Source of the DNA: Lyophyllum atratum
Lineage: Eukaryota > Basidiomycota > Agaricomycetes > Agaricales > Lyophyllaceae
Direction of reading: 5' to 3'
NCBI GenBank assembly: GCA_014905825.1
Contig: JACGCN010000022.1
Span: forward strand, 1-64,000
Length of the DNA: 64,000 nt
Each line of letters opens with the position of its first letter. Within the stretch, counting starts at the first letter, position 1. Shown in pieces: positions 1 through 10,354 of the stretch. The notes beneath the pieces were generated by a model, which was not told the DNA's origin, did not search any database, and saw only the letters and a program-made list of their open reading frames with translations. The translations under genes were made by a program, and so were the position numbers.

Positions 1-3000
1 AAACGGAGCATTCTCATCAACATCTGCTCTGATGCGGATTTGTGAAGGGCATTTGTTATGTAACTGCTAGCGACGAAGGTGTGGTATAGACCATATACAG
101 AGTCTCGGATCGTTGCTGTGGCATAGAAGTGGCCGCCACGGCATATACTGGCATCAGGAGTCAAGACCGCATGAATAGTGTTTGGCCTCATCACCCTGTT
201 GGTCAGGTGAGAGAGAGAGAGGGACAGTAACAACGAGACGGAACTCACAGTTGCATTCCTGGGGTCAGCACCACCAGGTCATATTCCCAGTCTTCAGGAT
301 TAGGTAGGTCGGGGAGAATTGTGCAGAAAGACTTGAATACGAGCAAGGAAATCGAAACGATTACCCTTCTGGGACTCAGCAGGAGCCAAATCTTCCTTCC
401 TGAATCCGGCTGCACAAAGTACAGTACCCCCCAGTGTCAGCATGGAAGTCATGGTAAGCACCGTCGGTGGCCGCAAGTCCCCAGCGGATGTCCGAAATCG
501 GTTTGTGCTCGGAACGCGGGCAGAACGAGTCGTCTAAACACCATTGCCAGGCCGGCCCATCACTTGAAAATTTGACGTCTGGGAATGGATCGTCGCAGAG
601 CGGAAAATCCAAGGCGTTCAGAGCCTTTGGGTGGTCTTCCTTGAGCGTTCGCAAGAGGTCGAGTGGTTTCCCAACTCTAGCACGGACACTATTGCTAGTG
701 TCATCGGGCACGGGGACGGATAGATCTATATGCTATGTCAATGGCTGGAGAATGACTAAGCATGAATATACTGACCATAAATTTGGACATCCCTGTCCAC
801 ACGGCGACCAAGGCGTTTCAAGCCATCCACATCGAATTTCAGCCCAGGATGGGGAATGTCATATATAACAAGGTGTTGAGACCGGAAAAGCCGGGCGACT
901 TCCAATTGAGTCAGTTTGTCGTACTCAGCGCTTGACAGGCATTTGATTCGAGAGAGTTCAGGCTGAGAACCAAGGTAAGCTGGTAAACCCGAAGAATCGT
1001 AACTGGCCCTGACGGCGGCATCAACACGATACCACCATTCCAGCTCTTCCTGAAACTGTGTATTTTCAGCTTACAAATCCGAGAAGCAATAGTGGGTAGA
1101 ACCTACATGGAATTGGGGAACGAATCTGAATTCACCACCAGCCACCATGGGGTACTGTAGCTCCTTGGAACCGAAACCTTCGGTCTGGTGCTCCTGAGGG
1201 TGACTCTTGGCTGCTTGTATACCACATCCTGAAGAAAGGCTTCATTAGTAGCCGGGGATAAAATCTGAAACGACTACCTCAAAAGTTGTCAGATCAATGA
1301 TCGTTGTCTCTGCCAATTTTGTAGTTGAAATTGGTCTTGGAATGATAATGACGTCCTCGTCAATTGCATAGACGCCCTCTGTCTTGACCGTTTCCTTCTT
1401 TATCTTCGCAGTGCGACTGCCTTTTCCCTTGGGACGCCTTTTGGTCAATGGTTTCGTATTGTTGACAACTTCCGATTTTTGTGACTTGGACTGCTCTTGG
1501 AAGCGACCGGATCGCCGTGGGCCATCTTCAATACCCGACATTGGGTCCGCAGCGCTTTCCTTGATGACAGCCATACCGTCGTGTGCTTCGCCGCCTTCTT
1601 CATCGCCTTCTGTTTCGTTTTTGTCACCATCTTCTTGCTCTTTGTCGCCGTCAATGACATCCATACTGTCGTGTGCTTTGCCGCCTTCGACCTCTTTATC
1701 CTTTTCTGCTTCTGCTTCTTCTTCCTCTTCTTCCTCTTCTTCCTCTTCTTCCTCTTCTTCCTCTTCTTCCTCTTCCGAATGTCGGTTTCCACTGGTGCCC
1801 GCCTGCTGTTCTTCATCCTCTGTCTCACCATTCCTCTCTCGCATCTCGACATCCTGTCCTGAACCATCTTTGTCGGGCTGATGAGCGGCACTGTCGCCTT
1901 TGTCATCCTCAACGTTGGCACCTGTGTCTCGCGCGGCAGCAGCTTCGTCGCCAGTGCCTACCAGGTTTGTAACACTGTCCTTCTGTCCGCTCATCTCTGG
2001 GATCTCTTGATCGATTCCTGGCTGTCCATAGTGGTCGGGCTGATCATTGTTGCCGCCGCCTCTACTTTGGTCACCATCGCCATCTCGGCCTTGTGGATCT
2101 TCATTGACAGCATCTTGCAGCTCTCCGCCTGCTAGGGGCTGGTCGTGTTGAGATGTCAATTCTTGCGCTGGTGATTGCGCCGTCGGCCGAGGGTTGACGA
2201 TGCGGCCCGCAGAGGACTCCGACGAGGGTATTTGGGATGATGAGGGTATTTGTGAGGCAGAGGGTGTTTGCGATGACAAGGGTGTTTGCGATGACAAGGG
2301 TGTTTGTGATGACGTTGAAGGCGGAGGCTTCAGGGCAGCTACGTTATTATTTGTCTTTATCGGAGGAAGCCACTGATGTCCCTCCACGCTCATCCGAGAA
2401 ATTTTGTCAAGCGCCTGATGAAGCCTTTTGACACAATCACCCCCTCTAGCAACATCAAATACCACGCCCCAAAGCTCACGTTCCACTCTCTCAATTCCCA
2501 GGGGACGCCGAACAGGTGCCAGGTCCTCCCAAGTCTTACTCGAATATCAGCTAAATGGTCCGTAAGGACATGAGGAGAACTTTACCTGGAATAGTTGCTT
2601 GCGCGGTGGGCCATCAAGCATATCCTTGTTCAGGAGCAGGCAGAGTGGTGACACGGCCATGGCGACCTGCAGTGGCAATTTGAGCTGCTGAATTTTGCAA
2701 CTTGGTGCCGTCGAGGCACCATCGCCTCCTTCGCTGTAGGATTGAGATCGATTAAGCAGGCGAGTATAAGTTGCTCATCTAAACTCACTTGGTGAATTCA
2801 GTCAGCAACTGCTGCATTCTTTCTGGGAGGTCGAGCTTTCCCTGAGAATGGCGTTCAGGACCAGCTTAACAACACGAAAAAAGACAAATCTACTTGCTTT
2901 TAACAGGTAACTCAGGTAAAAGGCAGCGGTTTCGAAGTTCAGAAGAGCGGTATATAGTTGTTTCTGCCGATGGCGAGACAGCACCTGTCCGAACAACTTG

Positions 3001-4357
3001 TGTGAATGGGACGTGGAATGAGAGGCCGGGGAGGCCTGTGAAAATTCTTCTTGCTGTTGCCCATTCATCAATTTGGCGAGTAATGGTCCCAGCTCTTCAT
3101 GTTTTTTTTTCAAAAAGTCGTTGCAATCCACGAGGCCAGCGAGGGGCTGCAAATGAGATTGAATTAAATTCCAATTATGTAGAATCGACGCAGCGATATC
3201 ACCCACCAATCTGGGCGATGCAATCAGGTGATTCGGGTCCGTTGGATGACCTGTGGGTATTCGGAGTTGCCGCCCTGCTATGAAAAGCGCTACGTCAAGG
3301 ACTCGGTATGTCATGAGTTTTGAGAAGGCCGAATCAATCTGTGTTCGAGTGAGGCCCTCCGAGGGTGAATTGAGAAACGTCCTGAGGGCTTGCTGCGCCT
3401 TCGCACCACTTTGAGAGTTTTCTTCTACAGAGAGTGCGCGTACATATGCCTACAAATCTTTGATATTTCTGTCTGAAGGTTGATTTTGGCCATGACTCAC
3501 CGTCAGATATTCTAACTCGGGGAACTGGACCAACTCTGTCAAGTCCTTGACTTTGAGCAGCTCCTGCGATTGCCAAGGATAGGAGTGAAATCTGTCTGAG
3601 CAACGCCGAGGAGTGTACTCAGCACCAGCCCCAAGAGATTTGGCATCTGCAACAACTCTTGCATAGGAAGTCATTGCGCGGATCTCAGGATATAATGCTA
3701 CTAAACGCCAGAAAAGCAGCAACGACTAGTTTAAAAGCGAAGGTTGACGATGAGCGATATGAGCGAGTGTTGAGTCGGGAAAGAGCTTTTGACATTTCTC
3801 TGGGCAAGCCCGGATGAAACGTGGAAAGTAAGGGAAGGCCCGAACTTTCGTGCAGGACAAGTACTTGCGAAGGCGCTTTATCAAATTTTCTTGCGAGGCG
3901 TTGGCTACAGCTGGCAAGCCAAACATTATGTCAGCAGGTGGGCCCCGACCGCTGACACATATTTGGTCCGAGGGCTCTAATCAAACCAGCCAAGATCTGG
4001 TGAATGATGACTAGGGGCGTCGCGTCCCGCCGACATGACCTTACTCAGTTCAGGTTGGTTGCACGAAAAATTGGTGCAAGTCAGGAACCGGGGATCTGAT
4101 TTCGCCATGCTCGGGCTCTGGTGATGATTCTGTGTCAATCTTTGGAACAAGAAATGTGAGCAGGATTCGGAGCGAGAAATATGACGTACGGACAGTTATC
4201 GCATGATGACGCGAAGACCCAGCAGGCCTGAACGCGTAGGGACACATTTGTTTCTGCTGATGGTAGTGAGTGCATATATATTTGAGACTTTGATTGGATT
4301 GTCTCTTACCCCAGAAGATAGAGATCGCCGCGTGCGTCTGAATGGAATGTCGGTCAT
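1..4357 (-). CDS. JmjC-like domain protein, large, 3' end beyond window (apparent frameshift)
   Basis: Multi-exon gene read right to left. The clearest part is a JmjC-like fold at 60-720: WGLAATDGAYHDFHADTGG carries a candidate iron-binding HxD (HAD), and after an intron at about 193-249 the segment MRPNTIHAVLT, then GGHFYATATIRD, is the usual second half of this family in agaricomycetes. Further upstream are a hydrophilic exon (1260-2530) with TPSSSQ-type repeats and a run of more than 20 glutamates, and exons at 2586-2770, 2802-3440, 3500-3640 and about 4050-4350. The 5' exons are uncertain; ATG 4357 is only a candidate start. The reading frame changes at a run of six G (427-432) directly after the HAD motif, so the gene may be broken or the run miscounted. 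JmjC proteins are Fe(II)/2-oxoglutarate dioxygenases, but this expanded family has no established substrate that I can infer here. Confidence 0.55.
1712..1776. repeat. Trinucleotide-type run encoding poly-glutamate
   Basis: Imperfect CTT/CCT array (TTCCTCTTC units). On the minus strand it encodes a glutamate run inside the acidic part of the JmjC-like protein. It is likely length-variable. Confidence 0.8.
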
Positions 4358-4890
4358 CACGCCGTCTTAAGGACGGTCGATCTCAGCAGCGTACCTTGGT
4401 GACAGCGATTATAGCCAAAGGGCTTTTCTTCTTGGTTCCGTCCCGTCGCACATTGTGTTCCTTCATTTGAAAGTAATGTTATTGCTAACCTGACATGCAC
4501 AGCAATTGTCGAAGGACTCACGGTCATCAGCGGAGCATATTGAGGCATATTGGGCTCCAAACTCTTCCCCGACGAAGTCAAAGTCATCGCCTTCGTCGCT
4601 ACTCCCGGTCCTCCTGCTCAAAACGTTGTATACCACTGCCGAGGCGCAATTCAACATCCTCGATATCTACTTCACTACGATCCCATGCGCCATAAGTATG
4701 CGCATCTTAGAACGCTCTTCGCGGGTCGATGTTTTCTGCACAGTTCACGGGTATGAGACTGGAAGTTAAAATTGACACAGAGCATACCCCCTGGCCATCG
4801 TATAGAATCCAGAGACAGATAGATCTTTGCAGGAAGTCTTTGCGCAAATTCCAAGTTCAAGTTCAACCTGAAGCTCAGTTATACAAACGT
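4358..4890. other. Intergenic or 5' region of the JmjC-like gene
   Basis: Short minus-strand open pieces (for example the acidic SDEGDDFDFVGEEFGAQY at about 4560-4620) could be further 5' exons of the JmjC-like gene, but I could not join them with confidence. Otherwise nothing recognisable. The segment ends at the insertion site of the LTR element. Confidence 0.4.
4886..4890. repeat. Target-site duplication AACGT, left copy
   Basis: AACGT directly precedes the left LTR and is repeated at 9356-9360 directly after the right LTR. A 5-bp duplication is what an LTR-element integrase leaves. Confidence 0.9.
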
Positions 4891-5072
4891 TGTAGCGGTG
4901 CTACAGGAGTTCTCGCAGTACCCAAAGAGCTTGACCAAGTCTGGTATTGCTGTAGGTAATGACACGAAAACTTATCGTACAAACAACATGTAAACAACAC
5001 AAAACCGGGCAACGGCTTCTGCCGTTGCCAAATAACACCAACCTACCCGTAACGGGTAGGTGACCCGTTACA
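4891..5072 (-). repeat. 3' LTR of the element
   Basis: 182 bp, identical base for base to 9174-9355. Contains three perfect small inverted repeats: TGTAGC/GCTACA at 4891-4905, GGCAACGGC/GCCGTTGCC around a TTCT loop at about 5009-5030, and GTAACGGGT/ACCCGTTAC near the other end. Confidence 0.95.
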
Positions 5073-5608
5073 TACCCCCCTTTAAGATTGCATAGCAATC
5101 TTCAGAAAACACCAAGTTCCAATATGCGAACTTGAAAGAGTGGTATGTGCGACGTGAACCACGTCACAAGTAAGAAAAGAATAAGTTAAGGGCATTAAAA
5201 ATGCCCCCATGAGTGAGAGAAATTCCCTCCACTCGGTCCCAAAACTCGTCTCATCCATGCCATTTTGCAAGTGGGTGTGTGGTCTGGTACGATGACCTGA
5301 CACTAGCGCCTGAGTCCCTAAGGTTGCTCCAGTCGTCCGCCAAGTCGTCAGCCGGTAATTCATGGCCCGTGCTTCATTGGCGTATGACTCCGCCACTGTA
5401 TATGGCCAGCGACAGAGGTGTACAAGACACCGACATTAATCCTGGAAGGGTTTCAGCAGCATATGTGCCGCTACGACGTAGGAAAAGTCGCGATCGGGCC
5501 TATGCGCTAATTTGACGTAAGAATACGCCAACACACGAGATTACCACTGGTAAGGTATGGCATGAAACAGCGAGGAACGGGAGGAGGAAGGGAGGATTAC
5601 GATGACCA
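5073..5608. other. Element 3' untranslated interior with polypurine tract
   Basis: Region between the ORF stop and the 3' LTR. It holds the minus-strand purine tract AAAGGGGGG at 5075-5083. No further coding sequence recognised. Confidence 0.7.
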
Positions 5609-8600
5609 TTAATAGCCATCAGAATAGAAGTCACTACTCTCAGAACCTTCGTCAGGTTCAGAGTCGTGATAGTTTGAACCATTGTCAGGCTCGTATTGAG
5701 TATCAGCGTCTTCATAGACGCCTTCCTCATTCTCGTCGTAGTAATCAGCACTACTACCCCCCTCCTCTTGATCACTCCGTGAGGATTGATCAGAACCATA
5801 ATCCGAACCCGACGTGGGCTCGTCCACAAAATCGTCCGAGTCTACAGAAACTCGGTCTAACTCTTCCGTATAATAACGGAAGTCACTGCATTCCTCTTCA
5901 CACCTGTACGTCCTGACATCATATGCCAGGATTTCGGGTGCATCGGCAGTGCCTTTGGACAGCCTACCGTTGCCCAAAGACTCTTTGTCACTGGTTTGAC
6001 AAGGAACCAGCTGACGCATACACGCCAGATATTCGACGTTTGTAGACGCGGAACGCGTCTCGCTACAGTCGTAGCCGCCCACAACACTAGGGTCTGGTGA
6101 ACGCGACGCGCTCACGAGTTCGGCGTCTGATTCAGAATCATAAGCCAAATTATTGCCGACAACGTCGTCGTCGGATAAATCAACGCTGGAATCATCATTG
6201 AAATGATTCACCACCGGCACCGTAGAAGGTGTCGATTTCCGTTGTGCATTCATAATAAACGCACGTTCCACCTCCATATGGTCAAAAACCATATCCACCA
6301 GTCGAGGCAGATATCCCCGTGGCTGACGACTCATCGAAGCGATACGCCGCGCCGTGAATGGTGGTCGCCAACTCCCCGAGTCCATGAACCATTCTAGAGC
6401 TCGGTACCGAGCTCCATGGTTCACCAAGTCGATAAGGCCATCAGCCTCCGTATCCGACTTGCAATACCGCAGTACAGCCGCGTTGAGTTGGGATGTATAC
6501 ATCCCACGGTCCATGTCCGCCGTGATACGGGCCAGAAGGTCCGCAGACGGCGAAGGTATTCCGCTCGTGTGCAGCCCCCGAACAGCCTCCAATAGCACTG
6601 GATCGTGCCCCATCGCGTCCGGCAAAAAGTCGGCGGGCGTCATACGCGTCCGCGTTGAAGTCACATGACTTCGTTTGGTCGACCACGAACCACCATCGAG
6701 GGCCGTCGTTGACGTCCCTCTCGCTCGATCGCTCCTCCGGCCCCCTCCTCTAGGATGCACGGCCACTTGGTCGTGCCCAGCAACGGCCGCAACCATTGCC
6801 AATCCCTCCGATCCCGCGCGATGGACCATAGATGGACGAGGGGAGTTGTGGCCTGCGTGCCCCGGGGAAGGATTTTCGCGTGCTTTTGAGCACGCTGGAG
6901 TGGGTTTCGAAGGTAAATGAACCTTCTCGGATGTCTGGGATGGCGTCGACGACGTCATCCATGGTGCACTGACCATGTTTGCTTCTCGGGAGCGACTCAA
7001 GTCGTTCCCATCGACTTTTAGGGCCGAGGTCGCCCTCTCCACACGTCCACGACGTGCTCCTTGACTATGGGCGCGGTCTTTACCCCCCATTTCCACTTCC
7101 TTGCCATCCACCCTCGTGTGGATGGCCTTCGACACTCGTTTCGAGCTCACCACGAGCTCGGCAGCTCCTGCATGACGCGTTAGCACGCCATGCACCGAGG
7201 TATCGCGAACACCAGCCGCTCCTGGCTCCAGCACGCGGTGGGCGAGGAATATCACCCCCGCCTGCGCATTCTTGCCATCCACCCTGCTCTGGGTGGCTCT
7301 GGACTTCGTTTCCGAGCCCAGCATGGGCTCGACGAGCTCCGCATGACGCGTCAACACGCCATGCTTCACGTTTCTATTCTCCTCGACCACCTGCGCCGGC
7401 CACAGCGCCCGTAGTGCGTTGCTCGACGCCCCCGCAGCGCCTGTCCCCGACGATGGCTTTGACGACTTGGTTGTCTTCACAGGCGGCTTCTTCAACATCG
7501 CCTTCGAGCTTGATAGCTCGACCCCTTGCTGATGTCCTTGGACACCAACTACCATCTCCGACGACACAGGTATCCACGGCGGGTCTCTCGCCGTTACCTG
7601 CATCTCTTCAACGCGGGCACGCCGTCGTTCCTCGCGGCGCGCCTCGTACTGCTCCGTCAAAGTCTGGAGCAGTCCCTCAAAAATTTTCACGGCATCGGGC
7701 GGATGATCAACCCACCCCCGCGAGATGCGCAGGGCGTCCTCTGACGCCTGCATTGCCAGTTCCTGCATCCGCTGAGCTCGCCTCGAGCTCACATGCGGGT
7801 GCTTTTCGAACCACGCAGTAGCCACCACCGTCAAGACTGACGGATCGACTGTTGTGCGGCCTCCATCAAGGTCGCTGGGTGCTCTAGCCACCCTTTCCTC
7901 CTTCGCCTTCCATACAGGAGCTGCAAGCGCCTGTACTCGACCACTTTCATTACGACGATGTACAACTACGCCGTCTTCTTCGACATTTGCGACCCCAAGG
8001 GCCGCTCTGGGATTGAGACGCAAAGGCGCCTCCGTTTCCGGAGCGTATATCGCCCCGAACCCCTCGTTTGCTCGTTCGGCTGCGTGGTACGTCGCCCACT
8101 GCGCCGTCCGTTCGTCACTTCTCATCTCCACCACCTGTCCAACTGCCAGGTGTCTTCCACCATTCTCCTCCATCTCTCGCATCCCCTCTCCCCTTCCAGA
8201 ATTTCGTCCCAGGTGGACGAAATTCTCCACTACGTTCGGCGGCCGATACATCGGTCGCCTCTCGATGTCTACCCCGTTCCTGGAGCATTGGCCATCCATG
8301 TCGCTCAGCGACACGTCTCGGTTGGGGTCTCGAGCAGGCCTGCTCTCGACACCACTTCCGGGTCCATTCTTTTCAGAGTGTCGATTCCTGGGGGGCGTCG
8401 ACGGTCGACTGCTTCGAGACTCATCTGACGACGACAGTCGCCAGGTCGAGTTGTGGTCACCACCACGATACGTGACGTTCACTGGGGCGAGCATATGATG
8501 CTCGCGACGTTCCGACCGTTTCATGATCGACCTGAATGGGGCCGTGGTGCCTGGCTCCCGAGACTTCGATGTAGTCTCTGATGGCCCAGTAGATACTTGA

Positions 8601-9058
8601 GACGCGTCGGGAACGCGGCTTGCTTGTTCATGGACCATCCTTGAGAGGTGGTTTGTATCAGGGCTCATAGATAGTCCTTCATCCACATCACGTATAATAG
8701 GTACTATTAACTCGAAGTACAGAGCTAATATATTGATGGTGTTCTTCGAGCGTAATGCCCGAAGTTTCAGCTGAACGACCTCCAATGTGGCCGTTTCGAC
8801 CCTATCCTGTACATGTCTGGGCCAGTTGTAGCCCAGCCGCAGCCAAAATCGGGTGAGTTCGGGCTGACACCGTCGCAAGAATTCCGGCGGGTCCCGAAAT
8901 AGCAAGTCCAGGTCGTTCCAGTGATGTGGCAGCTGCAAAGCAGCTGCAACGGTCGGCGTGGGTGCCGAACATTCCGAAACAGGTAGTGGGGACCCTTGAA
9001 GGGTCCCAGATGGCGCCAAGGGTCCTGTCAAGTGCCGAGATGGAGCCAGGGTGTCCAT
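5609..9058 (-). CDS. 1149-residue protein of the LTR element, function unknown (gag position)
   Basis: Single uninterrupted frame, starting at ATG 9058 (MDTLAPSRHL), 116 nt downstream of the 5' LTR; the same frame is open upstream into the LTR but without an ATG. The N-terminal third has a helical-looking segment (PPEFLRRCQPELTRFW, then VVQLKLRALRSKNTINILAL) in the position where gag would be expected. The middle is arginine-, serine- and proline-rich and low-complexity, with an imperfect internal duplication around HGVLTRHA (DNA at about 7100-7194 and 7271-7364). A second compact segment (DLLARITADMDRGMYTSQL, then ARYRALEWFMDSGSW) precedes a strongly acidic, serine-rich tail ending SDFYSDGY. 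I see no CCHC zinc knuckle, no aspartic protease DSG/DTG context, no YxDD and no integrase HHCC. It could be a divergent gag or a captured gene. I do not recognise the family. Confidence 0.75.
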   Translation of the reverse strand: MDTLAPSRHLTGPLAPSGTLQGSPLPVSECSAPTPTVAAALQLPHHWNDLDLLFRDPPEFLRRCQPELTRFWLRLGYNWPRHVQDRVETATLEVVQLKLRALRSKNTINILALYFELIVPIIRDVDEGLSMSPDTNHLSRMVHEQASRVPDASQVSTGPSETTSKSREPGTTAPFRSIMKRSERREHHMLAPVNVTYRGGDHNSTWRLSSSDESRSSRPSTPPRNRHSEKNGPGSGVESRPARDPNRDVSLSDMDGQCSRNGVDIERRPMYRPPNVVENFVHLGRNSGRGEGMREMEENGGRHLAVGQVVEMRSDERTAQWATYHAAERANEGFGAIYAPETEAPLRLNPRAALGVANVEEDGVVVHRRNESGRVQALAAPVWKAKEERVARAPSDLDGGRTTVDPSVLTVVATAWFEKHPHVSSRRAQRMQELAMQASEDALRISRGWVDHPPDAVKIFEGLLQTLTEQYEARREERRRARVEEMQVTARDPPWIPVSSEMVVGVQGHQQGVELSSSKAMLKKPPVKTTKSSKPSSGTGAAGASSNALRALWPAQVVEENRNVKHGVLTRHAELVEPMLGSETKSRATQSRVDGKNAQAGVIFLAHRVLEPGAAGVRDTSVHGVLTRHAGAAELVVSSKRVSKAIHTRVDGKEVEMGGKDRAHSQGARRGRVERATSALKVDGNDLSRSREANMVSAPWMTSSTPSQTSEKVHLPSKPTPACSKARENPSPGHAGHNSPRPSMVHRAGSEGLAMVAAVAGHDQVAVHPRGGGRRSDRARGTSTTALDGGSWSTKRSHVTSTRTRMTPADFLPDAMGHDPVLLEAVRGLHTSGIPSPSADLLARITADMDRGMYTSQLNAAVLRYCKSDTEADGLIDLVNHGARYRALEWFMDSGSWRPPFTARRIASMSRQPRGYLPRLVDMVFDHMEVERAFIMNAQRKSTPSTVPVVNHFNDDSSVDLSDDDVVGNNLAYDSESDAELVSASRSPDPSVVGGYDCSETRSASTNVEYLACMRQLVPCQTSDKESLGNGRLSKGTADAPEILAYDVRTYRCEEECSDFRYYTEELDRVSVDSDDFVDEPTSGSDYGSDQSSRSDQEEGGSSADYYDENEEGVYEDADTQYEPDNGSNYHDSEPDEGSESSDFYSDGY

Positions 9059-9173
9059 GTCGTCCAAAAGGGGTAGAGTAGAGAAAAGAAGCAGAGTACG
9101 AGTGAGAGAGATAAGCAGAGTATAGCGGGATATAGCGGGATACAGCAGATATGAGCTGGCTAGCTCAAAAAAA

Positions 9174-9355
9174 TGTAGCGGTGCTACAGGAGTTCTCGCA
9201 GTACCCAAAGAGCTTGACCAAGTCTGGTATTGCTGTAGGTAATGACACGAAAACTTATCGTACAAACAACATGTAAACAACACAAAACCGGGCAACGGCT
9301 TCTGCCGTTGCCAAATAACACCAACCTACCCGTAACGGGTAGGTGACCCGTTACA
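9174..9355 (-). repeat. 5' LTR of the element
   Basis: Identical to 4891-5072 over all 182 bases. Confidence 0.95.
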
Positions 9356-9360
9356 AACGT
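9356..9360. repeat. Target-site duplication AACGT, right copy
   Basis: Matches 4886-4890. Confidence 0.9.
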
Positions 9361-9840
9361 ACTAGCAGCTAAAGCAATAGGACGTGGTTCAACTTGACTT
9401 CAACTTCACCGAGTTTAATGCCCTGAATCTATTTTACACACATGTACACAATCACATGCTTGCTTTGAATACGGCTGTGTACGGTGTGAAGCTTTGAAAT
9501 TTGAAGCCCTATTGGCTCGACACTAGAACCAATATTTGAAGGAAAATTGGATCAATTGAAAAGTCCTACTAATTCTGGAACTTTTTGATGTGATAGCAGT
9601 ATAGCAAGAAGCAAGAGGGCAGAGCAAGAACGAAGGAGGAAGGATAAGCGGGTAGGGAGGCATAATTGTAATAGAAGCATAAGGAGAAGATATACATTAG
9701 CACTGACTGGGAGTGACTAACAAAGCAAGAAAGCGAGGATAGCGTACCAACAAATCATAGTGAAAGCATCATGCATTACATGAATAAAACCAGGGAAAAG
9801 GAAAGAAGTGTATGCTTGTGGAAATACATTGCCTTCCCAC
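9361..9840. other. AT-rich intergenic DNA
   Basis: No gene recognised between the LTR element and the 3' end of the Zn2Cys6 gene. Confidence 0.6.
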
Positions 9841-10354
9841 TCAGACATCGAGTCGTTGGAAGGAGGTGACAAGCGCCTCTTTGTCGTCCCCTTCGCCCAT
9901 TGTCTTGTGCATTCCTTGACGACGATTCTCTACAGGGTAAACGCATTGCTGAGTCCTCTGCGCACATTGACTGAAGTGGAACAGAAAATGTTGGAATTTT
10001 TATGTGAAGACAAATAGATTGAGAACAATGCGTACCGGCATGTATCACTACCAGGAGAATCTGGCCCGCAGGCAATCTTGCGACCTCGACAGAAGAAACA
10101 GGCTAGTCTCCCCTTCCGTTTGACGGGATGGGGTCTAGAAGGCTGGGGAGTAGCCATAGGCGCGACTGAATCCACGGTGGCAGGCAGGCCCTGCATGACG
10201 TGACATTGAGGCAGGAATTGTGGCCAGCATGGTAGAGCCTTACCTCTGCACGGTGCATCTCCCACTGCGCCTCTCCATCGCATTCCGCAATTTCAGTCGT
10301 TTGAATATGAGAAGAAGGTGCGAGAAGAGTGTATGTGGTGGGATATGGGTTCAT
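9841..10354 (-). CDS. Small Zn(II)2Cys6 domain protein
   Basis: Three exons: 10244-10354, 10036-10190 and 9841-9970. Both introns are GT-AG and the joined frame gives 131 residues. Splicing rebuilds a complete fungal binuclear zinc cluster: CFFCRGRKIAC from exon 2, then nine residues, then CRQCAQRTQQC across the exon 2/3 junction, that is CX2CX6C-X9-CX2CX6C, preceded by the basic stretch HPVKRKGR. The protein ends about 30 residues after the last cysteine and has no fungal transcription-factor middle domain, so it is either a stand-alone DNA-binding protein or a regulator lacking its own activation region. Zinc-cluster proteins normally act in the nucleus. Start chosen as the first ATG in frame with both splice junctions. 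Confidence 0.8.

Larger units (their letters stand above)
4891..9355 (-). mobile_element. Complete LTR element lacking recognisable pol (non-autonomous)
   Basis: The 4465-bp element has two identical 182-bp LTRs starting TGTA and ending TACA and a 5-bp target duplication (AACGT). It reads on the minus strand. A purine tract AAAGGGGGG (5075-5083, minus strand) lies two bases from the downstream LTR, which fixes polarity. The interior holds one long ORF (5609-9058). No protease, reverse transcriptase, RNase H or integrase motifs are seen in any frame, and the interior is too short for an ordinary gag-pol. After the upstream LTR the strand begins with seven T and GAGCTAGCC rather than a TGG-type tRNA primer site, so the priming site is not identified. 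LTR identity implies a recent insertion. It presumably moves with enzymes supplied by an autonomous relative elsewhere; that is inference. Confidence 0.9.

Noticed and set aside
1384..1881. Plus-strand frames rich in serine, phenylalanine or leucine opposite the poly-glutamate run
   Set aside because: They are translations of the complementary CTT/CCT repeat of the minus-strand gene and have no other coding features.
6979..7821. 280-codon plus-strand frame inside the LTR element
   Set aside because: Antisense shadow of the 1149-residue ORF; composition (P, R, H, S) mirrors GC-rich antisense, with no motifs.
9059..9295. N-terminal extension of the element ORF into the LTR
   Set aside because: Open frame but without an ATG; it reads through LTR and leader sequence, so ATG 9058 is preferred.
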